DNA from: Aeriscardovia aeriphila
GTDB lineage: Bacteria; Actinomycetota; Actinomycetes; Actinomycetales; Bifidobacteriaceae
Assembly: GCF_002259595.1 (NCBI RefSeq)
Contig: NZ_MWWU01000002.1
Span: 806,001-870,000, forward strand
Length of the DNA stretch: 64,000 bases
Direction: 5' to 3'
Shown: one piece after another, positions 26,150-35,284 of the stretch
How positions within the stretch are numbered: the stretch's first letter is position 1
Layout: each line of letters opens with the position of its first letter
Notes under the pieces: model-generated
The model's database searches: none
The model's input: only the letters and a program-made list of their open reading frames with translations
Told to the model about the DNA's origin: nothing
Made by a program: the position numbers and the translations under genes

Positions 26150-27712
26150 ATGAACGGATGTGACATGGACAGCGAAGAACTTCACCAATGGATGCTGGAC
26201 AGCTTTGGTGCTGAAGGCGGAGAAGAAGCCTGGCAGAATTTCCAGAAGATGCCAGAGAGCATTCGCGAGCAGATGATGCAGCAAGCGCAAAGCAACGGCC
26301 TACCCAGCCCTGACGAAATGCACTCGTTTATGGATTCGCTGCGATCCGTGAACTTGCAATCGCTCTCCCCCGACTTGGGAAGCCCTATTAACCGTAAGCT
26401 CTACAACACGATTGCTCACGGCTCGGTCAACGACCCAACCTCCGCAGCAAGCCAGGCTGGCCATGTGATTACTGCCGGCACTTTCCAGCGTTACACGCAG
26501 GCTCTCTCAGAAACCTCCTTGTGGCTGGATTCTGCTACTGATTTCACCCCAGCTCCGGGCAAGACGGGCTTGATTTCGCGCTCGGAATGGATTGACTCGA
26601 CTGCTGACACGTGGATTAACCTCGCCACTCCTGTTGCTAAGGCGACCACGGAAGAGCTCTCCTCCGTGTTTGATGAGAACTTTGGTGGCGCAAGCTTTGG
26701 CGGCTTGGGCAGCGACTCTGACGGTGCGGACGGCGAAGATGGTGATAATCAGGTGATCGGCGTGTTTGCTGGGCCTGTTCCGATCCAACTTCCTGACGGC
26801 GTGAAGAAGCCGTCAGATATTATGCGCATGCTGGGTGTGACGAGTTTCTCCATGCAGATGGGCGTCAACGCGGCCCAGCTTTCTAAGGAAGTGTTCGGCT
26901 CCTTCGACCAAGGTATTGCCATGGTCAACAATGCTGCCGGCGCGGTGCTGCCGCAAAACATTGATGAGTACGCGCGCCGCCTCGATATTCCTCACTACAC
27001 GGTGGTGAACTATTTGGTGTTGCGCGAGCAGGCTTTCGCTCGCCTCTACTCTGCCGCACCGTGGTTGCCGACCCGCATTCAGGTGTTGGTGGAGAAGTAC
27101 GCGCGCGGAATTAGCGTCGACCGTGATGCTATCGAGCGTGAGTTGCGTGAGTCGACGGAGATGAGCCCGCAGGGTATTTCTGGGGCTGTCAACATGTCGA
27201 ATATCGCCATGAAGGAGACTGACGAGCAGAAGGAAGCCAAGCGTAGCCTCGAGACTTTGCTCGCCTTGGTGGAAGGATGGGTGGATTGCGTCACCTGGCG
27301 TGCTGCTCAAGCGTATTTGCCGCAGTTGGATGCTCTGCGGGAGATGTTGCGTCGTCGTCGCGCGGTGGGCGGACCTGCTGAGCAGACTTTCGAGAACCTC
27401 TTGGGCTTGGAGCTTCGCCCTGTTCAAGCGCGCGAGGCCTGCCAGCTGTGGGAAGAGCTCACTGCTCAGGAAGGTATTTCCGGTAGGGATGCTCACTGGC
27501 ATCACCCTGATCTGTTGCCAACTCTCCCCTCTTCTGAGCCTGTTGGTGAGCAGAAGCCTGCTACCCCTCAGCCTCGCCAGCACGATTGGGACTCTGCTCT
27601 CGACTCGCTGCTTGCTGAAGAGTCTGGTGATGAGCAAGACAAGAGTGATGGTCACGATGGTGGCGACTCCAGTTCTGACAATCAGGGTTCAACCCCAGAT
27701 TCTCAGAACTAA
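26150..27712 (+). CDS. DUF2342 (zincin_2) family protein
   Basis: 520 aa, actinobacterial DUF2342/zincin_2 family, annotated elsewhere as putative hydrolase or F420-associated protein. Seen: the helix LVLREQAFARLYSAAPWL, and EKYARGISVDRDAIEREL downstream. In typical members the first helix reads REAAHxRL; here the His position is Phe, so metal binding is doubtful. Residues 463-520 are an acidic Asp/Ser/Gly tail. The start could be 26150 or the ATG at 26165 (MDSEEL); neither has a good ribosome site. It is divergent from the Lon-like protease, with a 36-bp gap. Confidence 0.78.
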   Translation: MNGCDMDSEELHQWMLDSFGAEGGEEAWQNFQKMPESIREQMMQQAQSNGLPSPDEMHSFMDSLRSVNLQSLSPDLGSPINRKLYNTIAHGSVNDPTSAASQAGHVITAGTFQRYTQALSETSLWLDSATDFTPAPGKTGLISRSEWIDSTADTWINLATPVAKATTEELSSVFDENFGGASFGGLGSDSDGADGEDGDNQVIGVFAGPVPIQLPDGVKKPSDIMRMLGVTSFSMQMGVNAAQLSKEVFGSFDQGIAMVNNAAGAVLPQNIDEYARRLDIPHYTVVNYLVLREQAFARLYSAAPWLPTRIQVLVEKYARGISVDRDAIERELRESTEMSPQGISGAVNMSNIAMKETDEQKEAKRSLETLLALVEGWVDCVTWRAAQAYLPQLDALREMLRRRRAVGGPAEQTFENLLGLELRPVQAREACQLWEELTAQEGISGRDAHWHHPDLLPTLPSSEPVGEQKPATPQPRQHDWDSALDSLLAEESGDEQDKSDGHDGGDSSSDNQGSTPDSQN

Positions 27713-27733
27713 TGAATCTCATTTCAGGACACT

Positions 27734-27772
27734 GAAAGCCGTCGTTATCTTTACGATAACGGCGGCTTTCTC
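27734..27772 (+). terminator. Terminator after the DUF2342 gene
   Basis: GAAAGCCGTCGTTATC pairs with GATAACGGCGGCTTTC (15 of 16 pairs) around a 5-nt loop, with a short T-rich tail. Confidence 0.8.
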
Positions 27773-27918
27773 ATACCCGATCCGTCGCTGCATCCTTTAC
27801 TTCAGCACGCATTATGCTCGTATATTCAACAGCAACAAGCCGTATCTACGCCCGCCAACATCATCACCACACCAACCAAGCGCCAGAAAGCACGACGCAG
27901 GTGATGAGTTCAGGTATG

Positions 27919-27957
27919 AAAAAGGCTCCTTCACCGAAGCTTTCGAAGAAGGAGCCT
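27919..27957 (-). terminator. Terminator after the DUF1304 gene
   Basis: AGGCTCCTTC (27923-27932) pairs with GAAGGAGCCT (27948-27957). On the minus strand a T run follows. An exact dispersed word (27966-27975) lies between this hairpin and the gene. Confidence 0.85.
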
Positions 27958-27983
27958 GAAGCGCGCTGATAATCTTGAGAAAC

Positions 27984-28355
27984 TCAGACGAGGAACAAGA
28001 AGATCAAGCCCAACAGTGGCAAGAAGCCCTGCTTCACAGCAGCGGCGCGCTTGTCAGGTGAAGTGAAGAAGAGCAGCAGCGAGGCGGCGAGCATGGAGCC
28101 CAAGCCAGCACCGATCAGTGCCACACCAGCAGGCTTGACGAAGAAGAACAACACCAAGCCAACGGCAGTAATCAAGCCCAAGAAGAGGTTGTAGAAGCCC
28201 AAGTTAAAGGCAATCTCTTTTGTAGACTGTGCCTCCTTGGCCGTATGGCCGAAGACCTTGGTAGCCTGCTTATCCCAAGAGAAAGCTTCCAAATACCAAA
28301 TAAAAACACTCAGCAGAGCAGCCAAGCCGGAGAAAACAACCATAAGCCAGACCAT
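27984..28355 (-). CDS. DUF1304 family membrane protein
   Basis: A 123-aa, four-helix inner-membrane protein. The family pattern is visible: an N-terminal TM, WYLEAFSWDKQATKVFG, then NLGFYNLFLG in TM2 and KQGFLPLLGLI in the last helix. Function is unknown. It is followed by a dispersed-word copy and its own terminator, and is probably monocistronic. Confidence 0.85.
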   Translation of the reverse strand: MVWLMVVFSGLAALLSVFIWYLEAFSWDKQATKVFGHTAKEAQSTKEIAFNLGFYNLFLGLITAVGLVLFFFVKPAGVALIGAGLGSMLAASLLLFFTSPDKRAAAVKQGFLPLLGLIFLFLV

Positions 28356-28430
28356 GAGAACTCCTTACAGATACAACTCACATCGCACGAGCCACTTTAA
28401 CGCTCTTTCTGCGTTAAAACTCTTTCTGCG

Positions 28431-29105
28431 TTAAAACTCTTTCCTCGCAAACAGCTTCGCGGAGACCAGATAAGAAACGTAATAAAGAGCCACGAAAATA
28501 ATGGAGACTACGAGCATAATCCACCACAAATGCGTGACAATATAGCCCAAAACTGCCAATCCCTTATCGCCAACGAAGCCCATACCGACGCCACCGGCAA
28601 TGCAGATGATGATGTACGGGATGATCGCCGCATACTGGCCCTTCTGGTAGCCCATGCCAAAGTAGATCGGCAGGGTAATCGAAAAGTCAAGAATGGCGAA
28701 GAGGATAGCGGTGAGAGCGCAGAAGAAGGACACTTTCGCATCGATCATTTTCAGCTCAGGATTACCAAAGCCCAGAAGGTCGGCACCCACAGAAATGAGG
28801 TAGCCGTAGACCAGGCCGACCAGAGTCGTCACCACCGCGAAAAGCAGTGAGGAAATATAACGGCCTCGCACCACGTCCTTGCGCGAAATGCCCAAAGTGA
28901 CGTACCAGGCGTTCATATTCGTCTTTTCACCGTAGAGGAACGGCATGGTTGCAGCCGAGGTTCCGACGAGCACACCCATATAGGCACCAGCCAGCGAGCC
29001 GGCGGAAACGGCGATGAAGGCGCCGAGGACTAGCCAGAGGATGATGTATTTCCAGGAGAGCAACATCTTGTTGACCATCCAGTCGAGCCAGAGGATCTTC
29101 TTCAT
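28431..29105 (-). CDS. ABC-2 type permease subunit
   Basis: 224 aa with about six hydrophobic segments, the membrane partner of the upstream ATPase. The start is the ATG at 29105 (MKKILWLDW), six bases after AAGGAG; a frame start at 29123 would precede that ribosome site. It lies 14 bp after the ATPase stop. The layout (cytosolic start, TM pair, conserved small-residue TM3 to TM4) resembles bacteriocin or antibiotic exporters of the BcrB type, but the substrate is not deducible. Confidence 0.82.
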   Translation of the reverse strand: MKKILWLDWMVNKMLLSWKYIILWLVLGAFIAVSAGSLAGAYMGVLVGTSAATMPFLYGEKTNMNAWYVTLGISRKDVVRGRYISSLLFAVVTTLVGLVYGYLISVGADLLGFGNPELKMIDAKVSFFCALTAILFAILDFSITLPIYFGMGYQKGQYAAIIPYIIICIAGGVGMGFVGDKGLAVLGYIVTHLWWIMLVVSIIFVALYYVSYLVSAKLFARKEF

Positions 29106-29119
29106 AGTGGTCTCCTTAC

Positions 29120-30049
29120 TCACTTTTCTGGGGATAGAGTTGATGGTGTGGCCGAGGATGCGGCCAGGGATGCGGTCGGTGCAGTGGTTTTTCTCGTGGC
29201 ACGCGAGAAGGACACCACAATGTCATCCAGCGATGCAGGGTGGGACGTGCACGAATCGGGAAGCTGCTGATAATCTAAAGCCTCACGAGCAATGAGAGCG
29301 TCAAAGCGACCAGCATGCTCATGCCAACCCACCAGCTGGGCTTTAAGCTGCTCGCTCACCTGAGCGGCCTCCCCTTCCACAGTCATGTACTTTGTCAGCA
29401 ACTCGGCCTTGGTACCGGTGTAGAGAATTTCGCCGTCGCGAATGAAAGTGATGTCATCGGCGGTTTTCTCCAGGTCAGTGGTGATATGCGTCGAGTAGAA
29501 AACTGCATGATTGCCGTCGGAAACGAAATCTTCGAGCATTTCACCAATGTCGTCGCGAGCCAGAGGGTCTATACCTGAGGTTGGCTCGTCCATGATGAGC
29601 AGTTGAGCGTCATGGCTCAAAGCTGCGGCAATCTGCAGTTTGACAGACATACCGCGGGACAGCTCTTTCACCTTCTTGTTCTTGTCGAGGCCAAATTCGT
29701 TCAGGCGGGCGTAGAACGCTGCAGAATCCCAGTTGTCGTACACGTGTTTGCAGGCTGATTCCACTTCGGTGAGTTTCCATTCGCCCGAGTAGTACGGTGA
29801 GTCCATGACGACGCCGATTTTGCCGACGACATCAGGGCTATACGGCTTGCCGAAAAGCTCGATGCTTCCTGCTTGAGGGAAGACGATTCCCAGAATCATT
29901 TTGATAGTGGTTGTTTTACCGGCTCCGTTACGCCCCACGAAGCCCATGATGCGCCCGAAGTTGAGTTCAAAACTGACATCCTGCATGTGGAACTGGCCGT
30001 AGGTTTTTGCCAGTCCTTGCACCTTCAATGCTGCTGTTGCCTCCACCAT
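29120..30049 (-). CDS. ABC transporter ATP-binding protein
   Basis: 309 aa. Walker A GRNGAGKTTT at about 39-48, signature LSRGMSVKLQ at about 134, Walker B LLIMDEPTSGIDPLA at about 152, and the switch His in STHITTDLE. It belongs to the drug/peptide exporter ATPase group paired with ABC-2 permeases. The C-terminal 80 residues are variable and hold the dispersed word (29267-29276, peptide LDYQQL). It forms a two-gene operon with the permease. Confidence 0.9.
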   Translation of the reverse strand: MVEATAALKVQGLAKTYGQFHMQDVSFELNFGRIMGFVGRNGAGKTTTIKMILGIVFPQAGSIELFGKPYSPDVVGKIGVVMDSPYYSGEWKLTEVESACKHVYDNWDSAAFYARLNEFGLDKNKKVKELSRGMSVKLQIAAALSHDAQLLIMDEPTSGIDPLARDDIGEMLEDFVSDGNHAVFYSTHITTDLEKTADDITFIRDGEILYTGTKAELLTKYMTVEGEAAQVSEQLKAQLVGWHEHAGRFDALIAREALDYQQLPDSCTSHPASLDDIVVSFSRATRKTTAPTASLAASSATPSTLSPEK

Positions 30050-30212
30050 CCACCTCCTTGTAGTTCATTTAGGCTCTATTCTTCCATACTTATGTTTCGT
30101 ACGCCCAGGAAGGTAAAACTGACGGATTTGAGGCAGCGGGCGGGCGGCGGCGAGGCTGTGACAGCGCAGATAGGGCAACGCAGGCGAGTCAGCTGCAGCG
30201 CAGGCCTTAGCC

Positions 30213-31712
30213 TCACCCTCCCTGTGTGAAGCGACTCGGTTCGCGCTGATAGGTGGAGTATTCGTCTTTCGTGCGCGAGTAGCTGATCTCAACGTTCTTC
30301 TTTCCTCGCGTCAACGCAACATAGAACAAGCGGCGCTCTTCCTCAATGTTCTCCGTACCAAAAGGAATCATGCCGTCACTGGAGCCGATGATGAACACAT
30401 AATCCCACTCCAAGCCTTTCGACGCATGAATCGTAGTGAGCGTGACCATCGGAGTGTTCAACGAGGTGATAGCACCCGAATCCACTCCCTTTTGAATGGC
30501 TTTGGCGAAGCTTTCCTTCGTTTCTCCCTGCCTATCAGCATGGCGAGAACGGTAGGCAATCAGCTTTTCATCCAATTCCTGTTGAATGACGGGAAGCTGA
30601 GCGTTAATGCGCGAAAGCACAGCAATATCATCCAAGGACACTCCCTTTTGAGCCAGCGCTTGAATGCTCGCAGCTACTTCCTGTGCTTCCCGCTTTTCTG
30701 TGGCGTAGGTTTTCATGAGCACCTTAGCGCCCGCACCTTTATTTGCTTTCAAGGTGACATACAGGTCAGGGTGTTCCGAATGAGATAGCACGCGGTTCGC
30801 ATAGGAAATAATCGAACCGGTGGAGCGGTAGTCTGTGTCCAAACGAAGGTCAGCAGAAAGAGGGGCAAACTCCTCACCAAAATGGCGCAAATAATAGCTG
30901 GTCGCACCATTAAACGAGTAGATCGTTTGAGCAGGGTCCCCCACCACGCAAATATTGTGCTCCGGGGCCACCCACAAGCTGATCAGACGGTGCTGCAGTG
31001 GAGAAATATCCTGATACTCATCCACCGTGATCCAGCGCATAGAACGATGCACTGTTTGCCTCGCCTCTTCGCTCACACTCAGCAAATGAATGAGCAGGAG
31101 GAGAATATCGTTGAAATCAAAGGCGCGCTGATGTGCCTTGCGCCTCTCAAACGCGCGAATCACTTGAGCCATCTGTGCGTAAGAGAGCCCAGCTGGGTGC
31201 GGGCGATTTTCCTGTGCGGCAATAGTTTCATAGACTTCGGGCGTGAGAAGGCTTACCACTGACCAGTCGATTTCAGCGCGAATATCGTTGATCTCTCGCT
31301 TTGTCAACTCAGACTGCAGCTTCACCACCTCTTCCACTGAAGGGACGATGAAGCGCGAGGTTTTCGTGTCGAGGTCGGGAAACGGTTCTTCCACAAACTC
31401 CGTCCACAGTTCTCGCAACTGCTGCAACGCCAGAGAATGAATAGTAGAAACGTGCACGCGAGTCACTCCCAAGCCTCGCAAACGCTCGCGCATCTCCTGA
31501 GCAGCCTTCCGCGAGAACGTCACCGCATAGGTGAGGTCCTCTTGCCATGCTCCGATAGCGCAGGCATAGGCGATACGGCGAGTAATCGTCCGCGTTTTAC
31601 CCGCGCCCGCAACGGCAAGAATGCGCACTGGACCCGAAATTTGGGTGGCAGCCTTGCGCTGAAACTCATCCAAACCATCCAGGATGGCCTCAGCTCGCTT
31701 CAAACCAGACAT
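30213..31712 (-). CDS. UvrD/Rep-family DNA helicase, UvrD2-like
   Basis: A 499-aa superfamily 1A 3'-5' helicase. Motif I is AVAGAGKTRT (33-42), then motif Ia TFSRKAAQEM, motif II VDEYQDIS, motif III GDPAQTIYSFNGA, motif IV TDYRSTGSI, motif V LTTIHASKGLEWDYV and motif VI LFYVALTRGK. It stops soon after motif VI, so it lacks the C-terminal HRDC and cysteine regions of mycobacterial UvrD2 (about 700 aa). Role: DNA repair and removal of blocks. It is divergent from the APH-like gene. Confidence 0.9.
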   Translation of the reverse strand: MSGLKRAEAILDGLDEFQRKAATQISGPVRILAVAGAGKTRTITRRIAYACAIGAWQEDLTYAVTFSRKAAQEMRERLRGLGVTRVHVSTIHSLALQQLRELWTEFVEEPFPDLDTKTSRFIVPSVEEVVKLQSELTKREINDIRAEIDWSVVSLLTPEVYETIAAQENRPHPAGLSYAQMAQVIRAFERRKAHQRAFDFNDILLLLIHLLSVSEEARQTVHRSMRWITVDEYQDISPLQHRLISLWVAPEHNICVVGDPAQTIYSFNGATSYYLRHFGEEFAPLSADLRLDTDYRSTGSIISYANRVLSHSEHPDLYVTLKANKGAGAKVLMKTYATEKREAQEVAASIQALAQKGVSLDDIAVLSRINAQLPVIQQELDEKLIAYRSRHADRQGETKESFAKAIQKGVDSGAITSLNTPMVTLTTIHASKGLEWDYVFIIGSSDGMIPFGTENIEEERRLFYVALTRGKKNVEISYSRTKDEYSTYQREPSRFTQGG

Positions 31713-31904
31713 TGCACGCTCCTTCTCGCCCTTTGCCTCCTAGCCTAGCGTGCCCGGACAATCGAACAAGATTATTCGACACATGTGGATAACTTTCGTG
31801 CTGATAATCTTGAGCCGCACGAAAGCGAGAAGGAAACTGATCGGATTGCGCGTCAAATTGCTCAGAAGCACGCCAAAAAGAATGTAAGCCAGTAGAGTGG
31901 AAGT

Positions 31905-33626
31905 GTGAAGATTCTGCCTGCCTACTATGTTTCCGCTCTGGCCAGCGCCGCCGCGCCGAAACTGGCGATTACTGCGGTGACGCCGCTCGAGCGCGCTGCC
32001 CGCTCCAATGATGCGGAGGGCATTGCCATTGCAACGATCCACGACGCTCGCGGTGAGGAATTTGACGTGTCCGCAGCGACGGGAGATGCCAGCAATGCCA
32101 CCCTCAAAGAGCGTTTCCAAGCAGGCCAAGCCGTAGCGAAAACGTCCCAGCGCAGCAAGCTCGACTTTTCCCTCGAGCTGCCGTATGTGTATAAGGAGAT
32201 CCCGCTGCACGAGCAGGGTTCTGAGTTTCGCGCGGTGATGATCGCGGCGCATAACGTTGGTCATACCTCGTATTTGACGGCGTTGAGCAACGCGCAGGCA
32301 ACGGCTTTGGGCTGGGCAATCGCGAGAATCCACCAGCTCGACGCGAATTATTTGTTGAGTGCTGACTCACAAGCTTATTCGGGCTCAATCGTCCGCGCGC
32401 AACTCGCACAATGGTTGCGAGCCTTGCAATCTCGCCAGCTCGTGGCTCCGGCAATCATGCACTCCTGGCAGCAGCTTCTCGACATGGAGCACGTGTGGAA
32501 GTATGCGCCGGCGGTCACGCATGGCGATTACGAGTCGGCTGATATTTTGTTTACTTCTTCTGACGCGGTGAGCGCGATTCTCAACTGGGAGCACTACCAG
32601 GTGGGCGATCCGGCTCGCGATTTTGCGTGGCTGACCGACCCGATTATCCCTGGCTCCTTGCGCGACCGCGTGTTGACGAGTTATGCGCAGGCGATGGACG
32701 CTCGTATGGACGGTTCGATTATGCCGCGCGCTCGTTTGTGGCGGCAGATGGGTTTGGTCAGCGACTTACTGGCTGGGCTTGACCAAGCTGATCGTAACCG
32801 TGTTGCTGCTGCTCGTCAGGCGTTGGATGCTGAGGCTCAGGCTTTGGCTCCTGAGGTTGAGGCGGTGGCTCCGCACCGCTCGTCGCAGGCTGCTTCAGCT
32901 GATTCTGGGGTTTCTAGGGCTGATGGAACTTCCCGGGCCTCTGATGTTCAAGGCGCTGCTGGTGGCCAAGGTGTTTCTGGTGGTCAGGGTTCTCCGGATG
33001 CTCACGGCTCTTCAACGGCTCCAGATTATCAGCACAATGTCAATCAGGATGCCGATGATTCGACCCGCTCGGGCGAAATCCCAGATCACTCTTCGGTGAA
33101 CTTCTCCGCTGTTTTTGGCAGTGCATCTGAGGATGATTCGCCTTCCTCGGCAAGCCAGCCGTCGGCTCGGATCAGCCTCGACGAAAAAGGTGGGCTCGAG
33201 CGTTCTGGCTCGTGGGCACCTGACGTCACTTCCGCGAGCTCAGAGGCTTCTGCTGATGGCAGCTCGGCCAATACGTCCGACAGAACTGATGCCAACGTGG
33301 CGTCATCACCTGCTCAGAGCAAAGAGAGCAGTGATAATCTTGCGTCCTACCGAGCGGTGAGTTTGGGCTACGACCAGCAGCAAGTGGTTGCCAGCGACCC
33401 CACCCCGAGCTCTCCTGCTTCCGTCAATGTTGCTGATGCGGTGAGCCAGGTGATCAACCGTGTCACCGGCTCGAACACCCAAGAAAGCTTGGGAAATGAC
33501 GCCGAGCCGAGCACCGTCGCCTTTGACGCGCAAGCAGTTGCTCAGGGCCGTGCGAAAGCGCAGAATTATCCGATTCACATTCGCGATAATTCAGGCGTGT
33601 CGGAACGTCCCCGCGATCACAGGTGA
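31905..33626 (+). CDS. APH-like kinase with long low-complexity tail
   Basis: 573 aa from a GTG start. Residues 1 to about 290 are an aminoglycoside-phosphotransferase (choline-kinase-like) fold: the catalytic loop THGDYESADILF holds Asp208, and NWEHYQVGDPARDFAWL replaces the IDWE...GDP motif. The usual catalytic-loop Asn is Asp here. Residues 310-573 are Ser/Ala/Asp/Gly-rich and disordered, with two copies of the dispersed word (33023-33032 and 33332-33340). An APH-like gene next to uvrD2 recurs in actinobacteria. The substrate is unknown and a resistance role is unlikely. Confidence 0.75.
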   Translation: MKILPAYYVSALASAAAPKLAITAVTPLERAARSNDAEGIAIATIHDARGEEFDVSAATGDASNATLKERFQAGQAVAKTSQRSKLDFSLELPYVYKEIPLHEQGSEFRAVMIAAHNVGHTSYLTALSNAQATALGWAIARIHQLDANYLLSADSQAYSGSIVRAQLAQWLRALQSRQLVAPAIMHSWQQLLDMEHVWKYAPAVTHGDYESADILFTSSDAVSAILNWEHYQVGDPARDFAWLTDPIIPGSLRDRVLTSYAQAMDARMDGSIMPRARLWRQMGLVSDLLAGLDQADRNRVAAARQALDAEAQALAPEVEAVAPHRSSQAASADSGVSRADGTSRASDVQGAAGGQGVSGGQGSPDAHGSSTAPDYQHNVNQDADDSTRSGEIPDHSSVNFSAVFGSASEDDSPSSASQPSARISLDEKGGLERSGSWAPDVTSASSEASADGSSANTSDRTDANVASSPAQSKESSDNLASYRAVSLGYDQQQVVASDPTPSSPASVNVADAVSQVINRVTGSNTQESLGNDAEPSTVAFDAQAVAQGRAKAQNYPIHIRDNSGVSERPRDHR

Positions 33627-33815
33627 GCGCACGCCTTTGGTAGCGCACGCCTTTGGTAGCGTAAGCCAGCCAACCTCATAGCTCGCAGGCCAAGCGCGTC
33701 GACTGTCGAGCTGCTCGCTGAGAGGTGAAATTACAGTCGAAAGCAGCGAAATCGCGGCCTGCTGGCACCGAGCGATTAGAATAAACTCCTATACTCCGTT
33801 TTGAAAGAAGGATTT

Positions 33816-34043
33816 ATGGACGTCGAACTGGGAATGATGCACTGCCCTCACCCTGTCACTTTTTCCACTGATTCCAGTGCTGAGGAAGTGAACGCCGCTC
33901 TGGTCGAGGCTCAGATGAAGGGATCCGTGGCCGATCTCGTTGATGACAAGGGCCGTCACATTTTGGTAAACGGCGCTGCTCTGGGTTACGCCATCGTCGG
34001 TTCGCAAACCCGCCGCCCGGTTGGCTTCGGCTCGTTGGAGTAA
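33816..34043 (+). CDS. DUF3107 family protein
   Basis: A 75-aa member of the actinobacterial DUF3107 family, recognisable from the DVELGMMHCPHPVTF start and the RPVGFG end. Function is unknown. The start is the ATG at 33816, three bases after AGAAGGA; the upstream TTG is not needed. It is probably monocistronic and ends at the terminator built from two dispersed words. Confidence 0.85.
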   Translation: MDVELGMMHCPHPVTFSTDSSAEEVNAALVEAQMKGSVADLVDDKGRHILVNGAALGYAIVGSQTRRPVGFGSLE

Positions 34044-34067
34044 AGCTCAGCCTTTACTTATTTTCAG

Positions 34068-34123
34068 CGCTCCAGATTATCAGGATGCTTATGCCATTCG
34101 TACTGATAATCTGGAGCGTTTTT
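34068..34123 (+). terminator. Terminator built from an inverted pair of the dispersed word
   Basis: CGCTCCAGATTATCAG (34068-34083) and CTGATAATCTGGAGCG (34103-34118) form a perfect 16-bp stem with a 19-nt loop, followed by TTTTT. Each arm contains one exact copy of the 10-mer. It lies 24 bp past the DUF3107 stop. Neisserial uptake sequences form terminators in the same way. Confidence 0.93.
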
Positions 34124-34124
34124 G

Positions 34125-35246
34125 TTACTCCACCACCGGCAACACGCCGCGCGTCACAATAGCCTGCAGAGTTTGCGGGTCGGTGAGATTCTCCCCCAAC
34201 AGGTTGGGCTTACCGTGAGGCCCATGCCAATCCGAACCGCCCGTGGCCAACAATCCCAAGCGAGAGGCGAGTTTGAGCAGGCGCACCCGTTGCTCAGGCG
34301 AATTCTCGCGATGCCACACTTCCAGCGCATCCAAACCCAGATCGGCAAAATGGCGGATATCCTGGTCGCTCAAAATTTCCTTGTTGCGCGCAAAAGAGCC
34401 AGCATGGGCAATCGCGACAACGCCTCCCGCATCCTTGACGATGGTAATCACCTCATCGACTTGCGGGGAGATCACCGGCAGGTAAAACTCCGACTTGCTC
34501 GACACCGGGCCTAAGAAAGCCTCGGAACGGGTAGCAAACAAGCCTTTCGCCACCAAGGTGTCGGCAATATGCGGCCTGCCGATCGTCGTCTGAGCGGTGC
34601 CACCAGCCTGCTTGAGTACATCCTCCCAGGTGATGGGGTATTTTTTGCCCATCATTTCCACCATTTTCTTGGTGCGACGCACGCGGTTAATGCGAGTAGT
34701 GCGAAACAGTTCAGCCAGCGCTTCATTCGTGGGATCGTACAACCAGGCGAGCATATGCACGGAGGTGTGTCCCCATTCTGCGGTGATTTCCGTTCCGCGA
34801 ATCAGAGGCATGTTCAGCTCGCGAGCGCGCTTTTCGGCTTCGCTCCAGCCTTGTGCAGAATCGTGATCGGTGAGCGCAATGCCTGCAATCCCAGCGTTCT
34901 TCGCCAGCTCGATCGCCTCACTGGGTGTGCACTGGCCGTCGGAAAACACAGTATGAGTGTGCAAATCCCAACCTTGGGAGTGCTCAGGCGACTCATGCCA
35001 AGCGAGGGCTGCGCGCACATGCGTACCAAGCTGACCTGCGCCAAGTTCGGCGCGAAGGCCGCCAGTTGCATCGCCGCGCTCGCCACGGAGCTGACCGTCA
35101 CCCTCGCCGCCGACTTCGCCGTCAACGTGGCCGTGCAAAAGCGCGCGCTCCGCCTCGCTCATGCCGCCAGAATAGTCAGGCAGCATATCCGGCTGAGAGT
35201 CAGCTGAGAGATGGCGCTTTTCGCTGGTTTCGAAATCCGATTTCAC
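34125..35246 (-). CDS. PHP-domain metal-dependent phosphoesterase
   Basis: 373 aa. The PHP core starts at about residue 97: DLHTHTVFSDG (metal ligands), ALTDHDSAQGW, AHAGSF and GGSDWHGPHGKP. It is of the TrpH/YciV type, whose members are 5'-3' exoribonucleases or 3',5'-bisnucleotide phosphatases. The first 95 residues are Gly/Glu-rich and uncharacteristic, so an internal start such as Met21 or Met29 is possible. It is convergent with DUF3107. Confidence 0.83.
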   Translation of the reverse strand: MKSDFETSEKRHLSADSQPDMLPDYSGGMSEAERALLHGHVDGEVGGEGDGQLRGERGDATGGLRAELGAGQLGTHVRAALAWHESPEHSQGWDLHTHTVFSDGQCTPSEAIELAKNAGIAGIALTDHDSAQGWSEAEKRARELNMPLIRGTEITAEWGHTSVHMLAWLYDPTNEALAELFRTTRINRVRRTKKMVEMMGKKYPITWEDVLKQAGGTAQTTIGRPHIADTLVAKGLFATRSEAFLGPVSSKSEFYLPVISPQVDEVITIVKDAGGVVAIAHAGSFARNKEILSDQDIRHFADLGLDALEVWHRENSPEQRVRLLKLASRLGLLATGGSDWHGPHGKPNLLGENLTDPQTLQAIVTRGVLPVVE

Positions 35247-35284
35247 GCTTCTATGCTAACCCAGACGCCTGCTAGTATAGAGGC

